DNA of 47,129 nt from Bacteroidaceae bacterium (GTDB taxonomy: Bacteria; Bacteroidota; Bacteroidia; Bacteroidales; Bacteroidaceae): the NCBI GenBank assembly GCA_024401115.1, contig JAKSLP010000020.1:1-47129 (forward strand). Direction: 5' to 3'. A model generated the notes under the pieces. It did not search any database and was not told where the DNA came from. It was given only the letters and a program-made list of their open reading frames with translations. Shown here piece by piece: positions 33,476-41,790 of this stretch. The stretch's first letter is position 1, and each line of letters starts with the position of its first letter. The translations under genes and the position numbers were made by a program.

Positions 33476-35281
33476 ATGAAATCATATAACTATCTTTTGG
33501 CAGGTATGCTGGCCTCTGCAGCGCTGGTTTCCTGCAACGACGATGAGTTCTTGGAGGAGCACCCAAAGACCATCTATACCGTAGAGACAGCATTCGAGAA
33601 GAGCAGTCAGGTGGATGCCGCTCTGGCTCGTGCCTACATCGCATTCGACTATATGTTCGGCTGGCACAACTTGTACATGGAAGGTTCAGCAGCAGCTAAC
33701 ATCCTGGGCGGTAACGGAACCGACTGTATCGACAGCGGATTTGGCGATCCTGCCATGGCTTCGGGTTCGTTCTCTAATTTCCAGAACCTGAATTCCAACA
33801 CCGGTGATTTTAATACCTTGTGGAACGAACTGTATCAGCTGGCTTCCTATGCCAACATGGTGATGTATGGTGCGGAACTGGTGGATTGGGCAGATCCTGT
33901 CGATAAGGATTATGCCATTGCACAGGCCCGTTTCTTCCGCGGTTGGGCTTACCTTCGCCTGGGCGAGTGCTTTGGAGGTGTGCCTATCGTCGAGGAGTAC
34001 AGCGACCAACTGAAGTTTGACTACGAGCGTTCTACACGCGAGCAGACTTATGCATTTGCCATTGCCGATCTGGAGGCTGCAGAGAAGGGCCTGCCTGAAT
34101 ATCCTAAGCAGGATGGCCGTGCTTCGAAGGGTATTGTCAATCACTTCCTGGCCGAAGCTTACCTGGCTCAGGGTGTGGAGAAGGGCGACAACTCTTTCTT
34201 TACCCGAGCTGCCGAGGTGGCAGAGAAGGTGGTGGCTGCTCATCCGCTGATGACCGAGCGCTTTGGTGTGCGTGCTAATCCTTCGGATGGCGGCAGTACT
34301 GGTTTCCTGGGTGTGGCCAACTATCAGCCTGAGGGCAATGTATATTATGACTTGTTCCAGATGGGCAACTATGACTACAGTGCCGGTAATACCGAGAGCC
34401 TGATGGCTGCCCAGAATGCCGATTATGACAATGCTTCGGTGAATGGCGGTACATATAACATGAACGGTATCACCGTGGGATGCGTGTACCGTGACCTGAT
34501 TTGGAATACTGCTGAGGCTAACGAGGGTTCTGCCGGTCCTTGGCACGATAATCCAAACATCGATACCCAGAAGTACTATGGCGGTAACACTAGTGCCTAT
34601 CTGGGTGGTACCTCATGGGGATTGGTAGGTACTACCGATTACTCTGATGAGGTGGTTTGGGAAGGTCAGTTTGACGATGATATGCGTAACTCGCAGATTG
34701 TACGCTGCAACCCTATCGTTTTGGAGAAAACCTCAAAGCATTATGGCGAAATCTGTAAGAAAGAGTGGCTGAATATTCCTTCACGTTTGATGCGTGTGTC
34801 TTGTAAGATTGCCATGCAGGACGGTTGGGGATGGGATGTACACCACACCATGGGTGGACAGAACTTTGCTTACCAGTATGGCCGTGACAACTATATTGCC
34901 CGTTCTGCTGAGACTTACCTGCTGCTGGCTGAGGCTTATATGCGTGCCGGTGACAATGAGAAAGCTACCAAGGCGCTGAACACCGTTCGTCTGCGTGCCA
35001 AGGCTTCTTATCTGTACAGTTCTGTCACCATGCGTGATATTCTGGACGAGCGTTGCCGTGAGTTGGCATACGAGGAGCATCGCTGGCCAACCCTGTTGCG
35101 CCTGGGCAGTACCAATGGCGTGAACGAGGATATGAAGTACCAGTTGGGCAAGTACACCATGTATGTGAACGACTTTGGTTTGCCAATGCCTGCACCGGAA
35201 TGGAACCTGTTCCCAATTCCATTGACTGTAATCAACCTGAACTCGGGTGCTCCTATGGAGCAGAACAAGGGTTGGAATTAA
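33476..35281 (+). CDS. SusD-like surface glycan-binding lipoprotein
   Basis: Forms the lid of the SusC channel and captures glycans at the cell surface. The 601-residue protein has a lipobox ending LVSC (Cys20) followed by the acidic NDDEF surface-export signal, and the usual FLEEHPKT opening. TPR-like helices carry RFFRGWAYLRLGECFGGVP, and the C-terminal part has AETYLLLAEAYMRAGD and LDERCRELAYEEHRWPTLLRLG. Length is normal or slightly long for the family. It ends the operon before a strong hairpin. Confidence 0.97.
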   Translation: MKSYNYLLAGMLASAALVSCNDDEFLEEHPKTIYTVETAFEKSSQVDAALARAYIAFDYMFGWHNLYMEGSAAANILGGNGTDCIDSGFGDPAMASGSFSNFQNLNSNTGDFNTLWNELYQLASYANMVMYGAELVDWADPVDKDYAIAQARFFRGWAYLRLGECFGGVPIVEEYSDQLKFDYERSTREQTYAFAIADLEAAEKGLPEYPKQDGRASKGIVNHFLAEAYLAQGVEKGDNSFFTRAAEVAEKVVAAHPLMTERFGVRANPSDGGSTGFLGVANYQPEGNVYYDLFQMGNYDYSAGNTESLMAAQNADYDNASVNGGTYNMNGITVGCVYRDLIWNTAEANEGSAGPWHDNPNIDTQKYYGGNTSAYLGGTSWGLVGTTDYSDEVVWEGQFDDDMRNSQIVRCNPIVLEKTSKHYGEICKKEWLNIPSRLMRVSCKIAMQDGWGWDVHHTMGGQNFAYQYGRDNYIARSAETYLLLAEAYMRAGDNEKATKALNTVRLRAKASYLYSSVTMRDILDERCRELAYEEHRWPTLLRLGSTNGVNEDMKYQLGKYTMYVNDFGLPMPAPEWNLFPIPLTVINLNSGAPMEQNKGWN

Positions 35282-35313
35282 TTATGCCGTGTTAGTTTTT
35301 ATATAGGTAATTT

Positions 35314-35351
35314 GAAATCTCAAGCCAAGGAAAAAACTTGGCTGAGATTTC
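35314..35351 (+). terminator. Terminator after susD
   Basis: GAAATCTCA-A-GCCAAG and CTTGGCTGAGATTTC form a long stem with a single bulged base and a 7-nt A-rich loop, followed by TTTTTT. Confidence 0.85.
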
Positions 35352-35370
35352 TTTTTTATTCAATAATGCG

Positions 35371-35378
35371 TATATTTG
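35371..35378 (+). promoter_or_regulatory. -7 box of the metallo-beta-lactamase-fold gene
   Basis: TATATTTG, 22 nt before the start codon. A -33 TTTG is not clear. Confidence 0.55.
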
Positions 35379-35400
35379 CGGAAACAAAACACTTAGTATC

Positions 35401-36297
35401 ATGAAAAGACGTACATTTATCAAGAGTTTGGGTATGGCTGGCGTGGCTATGGTTATGCCAGACAAGATGTGGGGTGTAGCTCTGGCTAATAATGCCAATG
35501 CCGTAGAGGAGATTGAGAGCATGGACGTGGTAAACCAGCCTAAGCCTGGCTATAAGGAGCAGGAAGTGTTCAAGAACGACGATGTGGTGATTCGCCAGAT
35601 TGACGAAAACACCTGGGAGGGCAACGGTCACCTGATGGCCAACGAGACCATCTATCTGATCAAGGGTGCCACCAGTGCCATTCTGCTGGATGCGGGTACT
35701 CACATCCCAGGATTGAAGAAGATTGTAGAGGACATCGTGAAGATGCCTGTCACCCTGATTGCCACTCATGTGCATCCGGATCATACCGGCGATGCCATCA
35801 ACGACTGGGCAGAGATTTGGATCAATGCGGCTGATGAGGTGAATGCTCCTATGTTCATGAAGGGCTATCCCGGCAAGAAGCTGTACCTGACCGACGGACA
35901 GATCTTCGACCTGGGCGGCCGTCAGATCGAGGTAATCTTTACTCCGGGCCATACTCCGGGTTCATGTGCCTTCCTGGATAAGGATAAGCACTACGGCTTC
36001 AGCGGCGACTCATTCGGTTCGGGCAACCTGCTGATCACTACCAACCTTACCACCCAGATTACCACTTGTCAGAAGATGAGTTACTTCCTGGACAAGTACG
36101 GCATTGAGAAAATGTATCCGGGCCACTACATGGGTGTGAACGTAGAGACTCCTAAGCGTGTGAGCGATATCGGTGAGCTGTGCCTACAGTTGCGTTCCGG
36201 CCAGGTTAAGGGCGAGCCACAGCAGGGCGGCATGCTGAAGAATGTATATGCCTCACGCGGTGTGCGACTGAACTATAACGATGAAGGAGTGAGATAA
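35401..36297 (+). CDS. Tat-type exported metallo-beta-lactamase-fold hydrolase
   Basis: A 298-residue MBL-fold metalloenzyme of unknown substrate. The N-terminus MKRRTFIKSLGMAGVAM is a twin-arginine-type signal. The metal-binding signature HVHPDH is at residues 123-128, followed by TPGHTPGSCAFLD, the bridging Asp in SGDSFG and a final His in PGHYMG, so two zinc sites look intact. The start at 35401 is preferred to an in-frame TTG at 35338, which lies in the susD terminator. It stands between susD and GH35 with its own -7 box. A lactonase or esterase role on sugar products is possible but not shown. Confidence 0.85.
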   Translation: MKRRTFIKSLGMAGVAMVMPDKMWGVALANNANAVEEIESMDVVNQPKPGYKEQEVFKNDDVVIRQIDENTWEGNGHLMANETIYLIKGATSAILLDAGTHIPGLKKIVEDIVKMPVTLIATHVHPDHTGDAINDWAEIWINAADEVNAPMFMKGYPGKKLYLTDGQIFDLGGRQIEVIFTPGHTPGSCAFLDKDKHYGFSGDSFGSGNLLITTNLTTQITTCQKMSYFLDKYGIEKMYPGHYMGVNVETPKRVSDIGELCLQLRSGQVKGEPQQGGMLKNVYASRGVRLNYNDEGVR

Positions 36298-36322
36298 TTG
36301 ATAATGACAGGGGATGTGTTAT

Positions 36323-36453
36323 TGTCATTCTGAGCGATAGCGAAGAAACGTGTTCGCCGTGGGAGCGTTAGCGAGGTAGGCAATCTTTCCTGGCTAGTAG
36401 GCCATCCGGTTTTAGTAAGATCCTTCGCTTCGCAAGCTTCGCTCAGGATGACA
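36323..36453 (+). repeat. Intergenic hairpin element, copy A
   Basis: It begins TGTCATTCTGAGCG and ends CGCTCAGGATGACA (imperfect terminal inverted repeats). Its interior has a GGCTAGTAGGCCATCCGG block. The interior is the reverse complement of that in the element at 38631-38719, so the two copies lie in opposite orientation on either side of the GH35 gene. This is a MITE-like repeat type with no coding capacity. Confidence 0.8.
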
Positions 36454-36481
36454 AAAGGGAACTTAGAGGATGACTTACAAT

Positions 36482-36516
36482 AAAAAAGGGTGTGTCACTT
36501 TGACACACCCTTTTTT
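36482..36516. terminator. Terminator of the GH35 gene (bidirectional)
   Basis: A perfect 16-bp stem (36482-36497 with 36501-36516, loop CTT) with A- and T-runs at its base, directly abutting the GH35 stop codon. Confidence 0.92.
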
Positions 36517-38223
36517 TTAATTCCCTGTAGGCGAGCTGTAAAGGATAACCCGCTCTGCTCCCACGCCACTGATGCTGACTCTGTTCTCGTCGCCGTTCAG
36601 ATTCCGGCCTGGAACCCACTTGCCATCCTTAAATGTACCTTCTTCTATCAGATCGGTCATGACAGATCCTGTCTTCTTGGCATCCTTATGCTTGAAGTTG
36701 ACTGAAACATTGATACCTACGATATAGAACTCATCGGCAGAGGTTTGGATAACCAGCGCACCGCTCTGTGCCTTCTTGGCCTGTGCAGCCAGTGCAGCGT
36801 TCTCGGCAGCCAGCTGCTCGGCACCCTGACCGTAGTTGAACGCTCTTCTGCGCATGGATGAGGTAAAGGTCAGGATGTAATCGCCCATCGGCAATTCCAC
36901 ACTTGGGTGCTCATCGGTAATCAGCGCACCTCTCATCTTATCCGAACCGTAGTTGGCCACCAGCATAGGCTGAATCTGCCCCAGGATACCATAAGCCTTA
37001 CCCAAATTGTCAAAATCCTCATCGGATACACTCAGACCACCTTGCTTAGGACCATCGAAACCGAATGGAGCAAAGCCCAGTGCATCGTACTCGCCGTAAG
37101 CATACAGCGCCTTGGCCACATCACCCTTGCATTCTGGGATGAAGATAGGGTTCTGACTGCGGGCGAACTCACTCAGTACCCACTCGTATTCGTTGATGTA
37201 GATATCCGGTGCGGTAAAATCAACCTGTGGAGCCGCTGCACGCCAAACATCGATAACCTCTGGCAGTGGACTTCCCGAAGGATACTGACCTGGATGAGCC
37301 ATACCCGGCTGACGGAGCCAGTTGTTTACGTACATAGGTATATTATGTGCCTCCTTGCCGGCAGCCACAATCTCACCTACATACTTACCGTAGTAGTAAG
37401 CCTGGAAAATCTCCTCGGTATATTCCGGGAAATCCAGGTAGTTGTCCGAGTTGGAATAGCTCTTTCCGAACACTTCTTCCCAAGTACCCTTGGTCTTTTG
37501 GCCGTTGGCAGCCCATACTTTCTCCAATTCCGGATACAGCTTGCCCTTGTGAGCGGTCAGATAAGCGGTCAGGTCGGCAGGCACCTGTCCTTTCCATGCC
37601 TTCTGAGCTGCAGGGGAATAGTCGCGGATGGAACCCAGGATACCCATCTCGTTCTCCACCTGCATCATGATGACAGTGTGATCAGGATCCACCTCCTTGA
37701 TGTGTTTCATCAGTGCCACAAATGCGGCTTTATCGGCCTTCATGGCCTCCTCGCCGAAGGTAGAGAGCACATTCAGGTACGAACCGTCCTCCTTCTGTAC
37801 CAATGGGTACTTCTTTGGGTTACGCTTGATGTAGCTTGGAGCATAGGTGGAATTACCGTTCTTCCAGCTGGCAAACCAGATCATCACCACCTTCATGTTA
37901 TTGGCACGGGCGTTCTTGATGACATGATCCACCGAGGTGAAATCGTACTGGCCCGGCTGTGGCTCTACCACATTCCAGGATGCAGAGGCAATGACGGTAT
38001 TGAAATTGCCTTTCTTCATCTGCTCCCAAACCCCGATCTGCTTCATGTAGCTCTCGCTGGTGCTGGTGGAGTTATGCAACTCGCCGGTGAACATGACGAA
38101 TGGTTTTCCGTCGATTTCAAAATGGGTGGTTTCTCCCACTTTCACAACCTTGGGTTGTGCCCAGGTCGTACCGATGCAGAGAAGGCACGACAGCAGTGAT
38201 GTAAGTAAATTTTTTCTTTTCAT
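36517..38223 (-). CDS. GH35 beta-galactosidase with DUF5597-like C-terminus
   Basis: Exo-acting beta-galactosidase, secreted. The 568-residue protein has a signal peptide ending TTWAQ (residue 23) and a GH35 barrel with FVMFTGELHNS, the acid/base motif QVENEMG (Glu192) and the nucleophile in IPECKG (Glu364). The C-terminal beta domain (about 420-568) resembles DUF5597, commonly fused to this GH35 subgroup. The start at 38223 opens the signal; an upstream in-frame ATG at 38268 overlaps the -7 box (38258-38265). It would remove galactose side chains, consistent with a rhamnogalacturonan- or arabinogalactan-like substrate. It is a single-gene unit flanked by two oppositely oriented repeat elements. 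Confidence 0.88.
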   Translation of the reverse strand: MKRKNLLTSLLSCLLCIGTTWAQPKVVKVGETTHFEIDGKPFVMFTGELHNSTSTSESYMKQIGVWEQMKKGNFNTVIASASWNVVEPQPGQYDFTSVDHVIKNARANNMKVVMIWFASWKNGNSTYAPSYIKRNPKKYPLVQKEDGSYLNVLSTFGEEAMKADKAAFVALMKHIKEVDPDHTVIMMQVENEMGILGSIRDYSPAAQKAWKGQVPADLTAYLTAHKGKLYPELEKVWAANGQKTKGTWEEVFGKSYSNSDNYLDFPEYTEEIFQAYYYGKYVGEIVAAGKEAHNIPMYVNNWLRQPGMAHPGQYPSGSPLPEVIDVWRAAAPQVDFTAPDIYINEYEWVLSEFARSQNPIFIPECKGDVAKALYAYGEYDALGFAPFGFDGPKQGGLSVSDEDFDNLGKAYGILGQIQPMLVANYGSDKMRGALITDEHPSVELPMGDYILTFTSSMRRRAFNYGQGAEQLAAENAALAAQAKKAQSGALVIQTSADEFYIVGINVSVNFKHKDAKKTGSVMTDLIEEGTFKDGKWVPGRNLNGDENRVSISGVGAERVILYSSPTGN

Positions 38224-38257
38224 ACATATATTATTAATTTGTTCCGCATTCACCTTA

Positions 38258-38265
38258 CAAATATA
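38258..38265 (-). promoter_or_regulatory. -7 box of the GH35 gene
   Basis: TATATTTG on the minus strand, 34 nt before the start codon. No clear -33 partner. Confidence 0.5.
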
Positions 38266-38459
38266 CACTATTTAATCGAAAAACTTACGCTTATTGGAGG
38301 ACTTTACTCAGTCAGGGAGCAAATTTCTTGGTAAATAATAAGCCCTGATTCCATTTAGCCGATCAGCAGTTAAGATTTACTATCGCAACGAACCAAATCA
38401 GTTTACTATTTACCTAATCTATAATGATGATTTCCATTTGTATATAATAATTTTAGACT
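38266..38459. other. Non-coding gap
   Basis: Upstream sequence of the GH35 gene running into the carboxylesterase remnant. No gene or structure that I can support. Confidence 0.4.
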
Positions 38460-38522
38460 CCGGTACAGAACAAGAAGCAGCAGGATTTGTGGGAGGAATA
38501 CTTTATGGCAATGCGTAAGTAA
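38460..38522 (+). pseudogene. Remnant of a carboxylesterase 3' end
   Basis: The frame at 38460 reads PVQNKKQQDLWEEYF, then AMRK and stop. This mirrors the last 20 residues of the carboxylesterase at 27841-29451 (PVQNQKQLELWEEYF...AMRK). The nucleotide similarity is also high. Nothing upstream of 38460 continues the gene, so only its tail survives. The tail runs straight into the tandem repeat at 38531. Confidence 0.85.
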
Positions 38523-38530
38523 GAAAGATA

Positions 38531-38719
38531 TAATGTCATTCTGAGCGAAGCCCAAGAGAATAAATAATGTCATTCTGAGCGTAGCCCAAAGACTAAATAA
38601 TGTCATTCTGAGCGTAGCCCAAAGACTAAATAATGTCATTCTGAGCGAAGCGAAGAATCTTTCTAAACCGGATGGCCACTACTAGCCAAGAAAGATCCTT
38701 CGTTTCACTCAGGATGACA
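38531..38719 (+). repeat. 33-bp tandem repeat merging into hairpin element, copy B
   Basis: Units starting TAATGTCATTCTGAGCG lie at 38531, 38565, 38598 and 38631 (periods 34, 33, 33). The last unit extends into a full element like copy A (36323-36453) in inverted orientation, closing at ACTCAGGATGACA (38719). The minus strand has an open frame with an 11-residue repeat across the tandem part, which I regard as incidental. Confidence 0.88.
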
Positions 38720-38731
38720 ATGGGGGGAGGT

Positions 38732-39628
38732 TCAGGCGGTAATTCTGAATTCCCGTGGTGTTAAACCCGTATTTTTTTTGAAGAAGCGGGTAAAGTGCTG
38801 AGGGTGCTGAAATCCCAGTTCATAGCAGATTTCCGCAATGCTTAGGGTACCTTCCAGCAGTTTTTGCTTAGCCACATTTATGATGTGCAGCATAATCAGT
38901 TCCTGTACCGATTTTCCCGTTTCCCGTTTTACCATACTGCTGAAATAGCCTGGTGAAAGGCAGAATATGTCAGCGAAATAAGCCACATTGGGCAATCCCT
39001 GGCGCAAATACTTTTTTTGAGCATAATATTCGTGCAGTTCGTGGTCGAACCGGCTCAGGATATTCTGGTTGATGTCTTTCCGGAAGATAAACTGACGGTC
39101 GTAGAAGCGCAACAGATGCTCCAGCATCAGTTCGATGTTCATGCGCAGCAGATTCCGGCTGTGATTGTCCACGCTGTGTACCAGTTCATCCTGTATGTTT
39201 TGCAGGCATTGCTTGAAGAGTTGCATCTCCTGCTCCGACACATGAAGCGCCTCATTCGAATCGTAGGAGAAGAAACTGAATTTGGTGCGGATGTCTCTAC
39301 CTAACTGGGTGCCCTGAATCAGCATGGGATGAAACAGGATTCCCACTGCCGTAGGCTGTACTCCCTCTTTCAGCTCTATGCCCACCACCTGCCCGGGGGC
39401 AACACATACAATCGATCCGTCGGTATAATCGTATGGTGTGCGTCCGTACTGGATGCTTCCGCAGTTGATGGTTTTCAGCATAATCATGTAGAAACCAAAG
39501 GTGGCCCGCTCGTTTGTCCAGCGTGTGGCTTGTTTAAAATCCACAACACTCACCAGCGGATCCAGTGTGGTGAATCCGAATTCACGATTGTATTCGTCAA
39601 TGGTTTCAAGATGTTTAATAGCGCTCAT
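38732..39628 (-). CDS. AraC-family transcriptional regulator
   Basis: A 298-residue regulator with an N-terminal cupin-like sensing domain (about 20-150; GSIVCVAPGQVVGIEL) and a C-terminal double helix-turn-helix of AraC type (about 195-298; LPNVAYFADIFCLSPGYFSS, then LSIAEICYELGFQHPQHFTRFFKKNTGLTPREFR). It is divergent from the exported-oxidoreductase operon at 39779. The gap between them has three copies of a CATTTGGG half-site at matched distances from both promoters, so it very likely controls that operon and itself. The effector is unknown. Confidence 0.92.
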   Translation of the reverse strand: MSAIKHLETIDEYNREFGFTTLDPLVSVVDFKQATRWTNERATFGFYMIMLKTINCGSIQYGRTPYDYTDGSIVCVAPGQVVGIELKEGVQPTAVGILFHPMLIQGTQLGRDIRTKFSFFSYDSNEALHVSEQEMQLFKQCLQNIQDELVHSVDNHSRNLLRMNIELMLEHLLRFYDRQFIFRKDINQNILSRFDHELHEYYAQKKYLRQGLPNVAYFADIFCLSPGYFSSMVKRETGKSVQELIMLHIINVAKQKLLEGTLSIAEICYELGFQHPQHFTRFFKKNTGLTPREFRITA

Positions 39629-39645
39629 AATCGTTTATTTTGTTG

Positions 39646-39758
39646 CAAATATAATGGTTTTCCGGCACACTCGCTATCCCAAATGTGGCAGATATGGCAT
39701 TTGGGTATTTATCCGTGGCATTTGGGTAAGAAAGCAATGCGATTTTGACGTAATTTTG
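39646..39758. promoter_or_regulatory. Divergent promoters with three AraC-type operator half-sites
   Basis: TGGCATTTGGGTA occurs at 39695-39707 and again at 39716-39728, exactly 21 bp apart. An inverted copy of the core (CCCAAATG) is at 39678-39685. The -7 boxes are TATATTTG (minus strand, 39646-39653) and TAATTTTG (plus strand, 39751-39758). On each side the TTTG of the nearest half-site is 26 bp from the -7 box, an unusual but symmetric spacing. This suggests activator-dependent promoters with coupled autoregulation. Confidence 0.8.
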
Positions 39759-39778
39759 CATCGTTCAATCGTACAACA

Positions 39779-40195
39779 ATGAAGAAATATTTAACCCGTT
39801 TATTGGTCATGATGACAATGATGATGAGTGCGGCAGGCGCCCAGGCGCAGCAGGCCGATGAGATGATTTTCCGTATTTCCGAGATTGAGGTATATCCGGA
39901 ATACCTGCAGGAGTACCTCACGTTTGCCCAGAATGTGGGTGCCACCTCTGTCGAGAAGGAACCCGGTGTGGTGTGCATTTTCCCCATGCAGATGCAGCGT
40001 GACAGTTGCCAGATCCGCATTATCGAGATCTATACCGGCCAGGAGGCTTATAAGAGCCATATCGCTTCCAGTCATTTCCAGACCTACAAGCAGGGCACGT
40101 TGCATATGGTAAAGCATTTGGACCTGGTGGATTGCCGTCCCATGAATCCACAAACCATCGGTTTGGTATTCAAGAAATTCACAGAGAATAAATAA
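39779..40195 (+). CDS. Secreted ABM-fold (antibiotic biosynthesis monooxygenase-like) protein
   Basis: A 138-residue protein with a signal peptide ending AQAQ (about residue 24). The rest fits the small ferredoxin-like ABM/YgiN fold: a first strand FRISEIEVYPEYLQEYLTFA, then EPGVVCIFPM, RIIEIYTGQEAYKSHIASSHFQTY. Known relatives act as cofactor-free quinol or polyketide monooxygenases. Export to the periplasm is uncommon for the family. Its stop overlaps the start of the flavin reductase gene by one base, implying coupled translation. Confidence 0.78.
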   Translation: MKKYLTRLLVMMTMMMSAAGAQAQQADEMIFRISEIEVYPEYLQEYLTFAQNVGATSVEKEPGVVCIFPMQMQRDSCQIRIIEIYTGQEAYKSHIASSHFQTYKQGTLHMVKHLDLVDCRPMNPQTIGLVFKKFTENK

Positions 40196-40842
40196 TGAGA
40201 CCTATACGAAGAACTGTAATTCTTGGCCTCTCCATGCTGCTGATGGCGTGTGGCGGGTCAACTGAAAAAATAGAGAATGATATGAACGAACCAAACAGTT
40301 ATGAGAAGAAGAACATCGGTTCAGTGCTGGCCTTGTATCCATCGCCCCTGACCGTGATAGGGGCGACGGTAGATGGCAAGGTGAACTGGACCCTTGTGGC
40401 TCATGTGGGCGTGATGGGTCATGACCGTGTGATGGTAAGCATGAAGAAGGACCACCACAGCAATGTGGGGATTCGCCAGAACCGCATGCTGAGCATCAAT
40501 ATGGTAGATGAGGCCATGTTGCCCAAAGCCGACCTGATGGGTTGTGTGAGCGGTGCCGATGTGGACAAGTCGGGAACCTTTAAATACACCCTGCACAATG
40601 AAGTCCCCACCATCGATGAAAGTCCGCTGACCATGGTGTGCGAAGTCGTGGATAATTATCAGACCGAGACTTTTGATAACTTTATCTGCCGTATTGTAGG
40701 CACCTATGTGGCAGAAGAGGCCCTGAACGAGCAGGGTAAGATAGATTATAATACGCTGAAACCCGTACTCTTCGAGTTCCCTACCTATAAATACCTGCGC
40801 ACAGGTGATGTGATAGGCGACTGCAAGAAGATGCACAAATAA
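40195..40842 (+). CDS. Lipoprotein flavin reductase-like (FMN-binding split-barrel) protein
   Basis: A 215-residue protein with a lipoprotein signal (LLMACGG, Cys19). The mature part resembles the flavin reductase/DUF447-type split barrel (VLALYPSPLTVIGATVDGKVNWTLVAHVGVMG, VSMKKDHHSNVGIRQNRMLSINMV, CEVVDNYQTETFDNFICRIVGTYV). Such enzymes normally work in the cytoplasm with NAD(P)H. A lipidated, exported version needs another electron donor or has become a flavin- or heme-binding protein. Translationally coupled to the ABM protein. Confidence 0.8.
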   Translation: MRPIRRTVILGLSMLLMACGGSTEKIENDMNEPNSYEKKNIGSVLALYPSPLTVIGATVDGKVNWTLVAHVGVMGHDRVMVSMKKDHHSNVGIRQNRMLSINMVDEAMLPKADLMGCVSGADVDKSGTFKYTLHNEVPTIDESPLTMVCEVVDNYQTETFDNFICRIVGTYVAEEALNEQGKIDYNTLKPVLFEFPTYKYLRTGDVIGDCKKMHK

Positions 40843-40873
40843 GGCGACATAACCCATAGAACATTATAGCGTA

Positions 40874-41755
40874 ATGAAACAAGTCATCCGACAATCTTTA
40901 GCCTGCATCTTGCTGTCTTGGTGTGCCATGACGGCAGGCGCACAAGTGAGCTATACCGATAAAGGACAGGCTGTCCCTCCTGAGACCGTGCCCATGCAGG
41001 CATCCGCCTTTGAAAATCACAACAATGTGGAGATAACCTGGTTGACCAATGCCGGTTTTTTGATCAATGATCATGGCGATTGCATTCTTATCGACCCTAT
41101 GCTGCAAGGTTACGATCTGCCCCTGTTGCGCAAGGCACCCATTGCTCCGGCCGATATTCCAGCACTGAAAGGAGTGATGATTACCCATACCGATAATGAC
41201 CACATGAGTCTGCCTACCCTGAAGGATCTGCCCCATAAGGACACCGAGTTCTACAGCACAGCTTTGGTGGAAAATGCCCTACGTGCCGAAGGCTTCCGTG
41301 CCAATGCCCGTAGCAACTATCAGCCTTTCCGTGTGGGCAACTTCGAGATTCAGCTGGTTCCGGCCTTTCATGCCTACCAGTACGATTTTCCCGGCATAGG
41401 CAAGCCGTTTGGCAAGGACGACTGCTGCGGTTTCCTGATCAAGACCAGCACGGGTAAGGTAATCTGGCACATGGGAGATACACGCTTACTGCCCGATCAC
41501 TTGGATTTGCCTTGGACACCCGATGTCATTCTTATGGACTTGAGCGATCATTACTGGCATCTGGGCAAACACGGAGCGCAGGTCATCAGCAATCACTACA
41601 GGGATGCCCAATTGTTTGTCTGCCATTGGGGTACGGTAGATGCACCGCAAGCCGACACTTTCAATGGCGATCCTAATGAACTGGCAGGAAAAATTACCAA
41701 TCCCCAGCGCATTGTGGTACAGGCTCCCGGGGCCGCCTATGTCTTGGCCGATTAA
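40874..41755 (+). CDS. Exported UlaG-like metallo-beta-lactamase-fold hydrolase
   Basis: A 293-residue secreted MBL-fold protein with a signal peptide ending AGAQ (residue 24). Like UlaG (ascorbate-6-phosphate lactonase) relatives it begins the fold with VEITWLTNAGFLIN, has the metal motif HTDNDH (105-110), and continues with FHAYQYDFPG, HMGDTR and a late FVCHWGT. It is the third gene of the AraC-linked operon, 31 nt after the flavin reductase gene. Substrate unknown; a lactone or phosphodiester is typical for the family. Confidence 0.83.
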   Translation: MKQVIRQSLACILLSWCAMTAGAQVSYTDKGQAVPPETVPMQASAFENHNNVEITWLTNAGFLINDHGDCILIDPMLQGYDLPLLRKAPIAPADIPALKGVMITHTDNDHMSLPTLKDLPHKDTEFYSTALVENALRAEGFRANARSNYQPFRVGNFEIQLVPAFHAYQYDFPGIGKPFGKDDCCGFLIKTSTGKVIWHMGDTRLLPDHLDLPWTPDVILMDLSDHYWHLGKHGAQVISNHYRDAQLFVCHWGTVDAPQADTFNGDPNELAGKITNPQRIVVQAPGAAYVLAD

Positions 41756-41790
41756 CAACGGATTTGTATAACCCCTAAATTGCATGGAAT

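Noticed and set aside
33686..34546. 286-codon antisense frame within susD
   Set aside because: Shadow of susD, without homology-like motifs or promoter.
36907..38199. 430-codon open frame on the plus strand within the GH35 gene
   Set aside because: It is a shadow of a clear GH35 enzyme with both catalytic motifs; its composition is unlike a protein.
38406..38639. 77-codon minus-strand ORF with an 11-residue repeat
   Set aside because: It is the translation of the 33-bp tandem repeat, with no export or expression signal that I trust.
38531..38664. CRISPR array
   Set aside because: Units are contiguous 33-34 bp repeats without unique spacers, and there are no cas genes.
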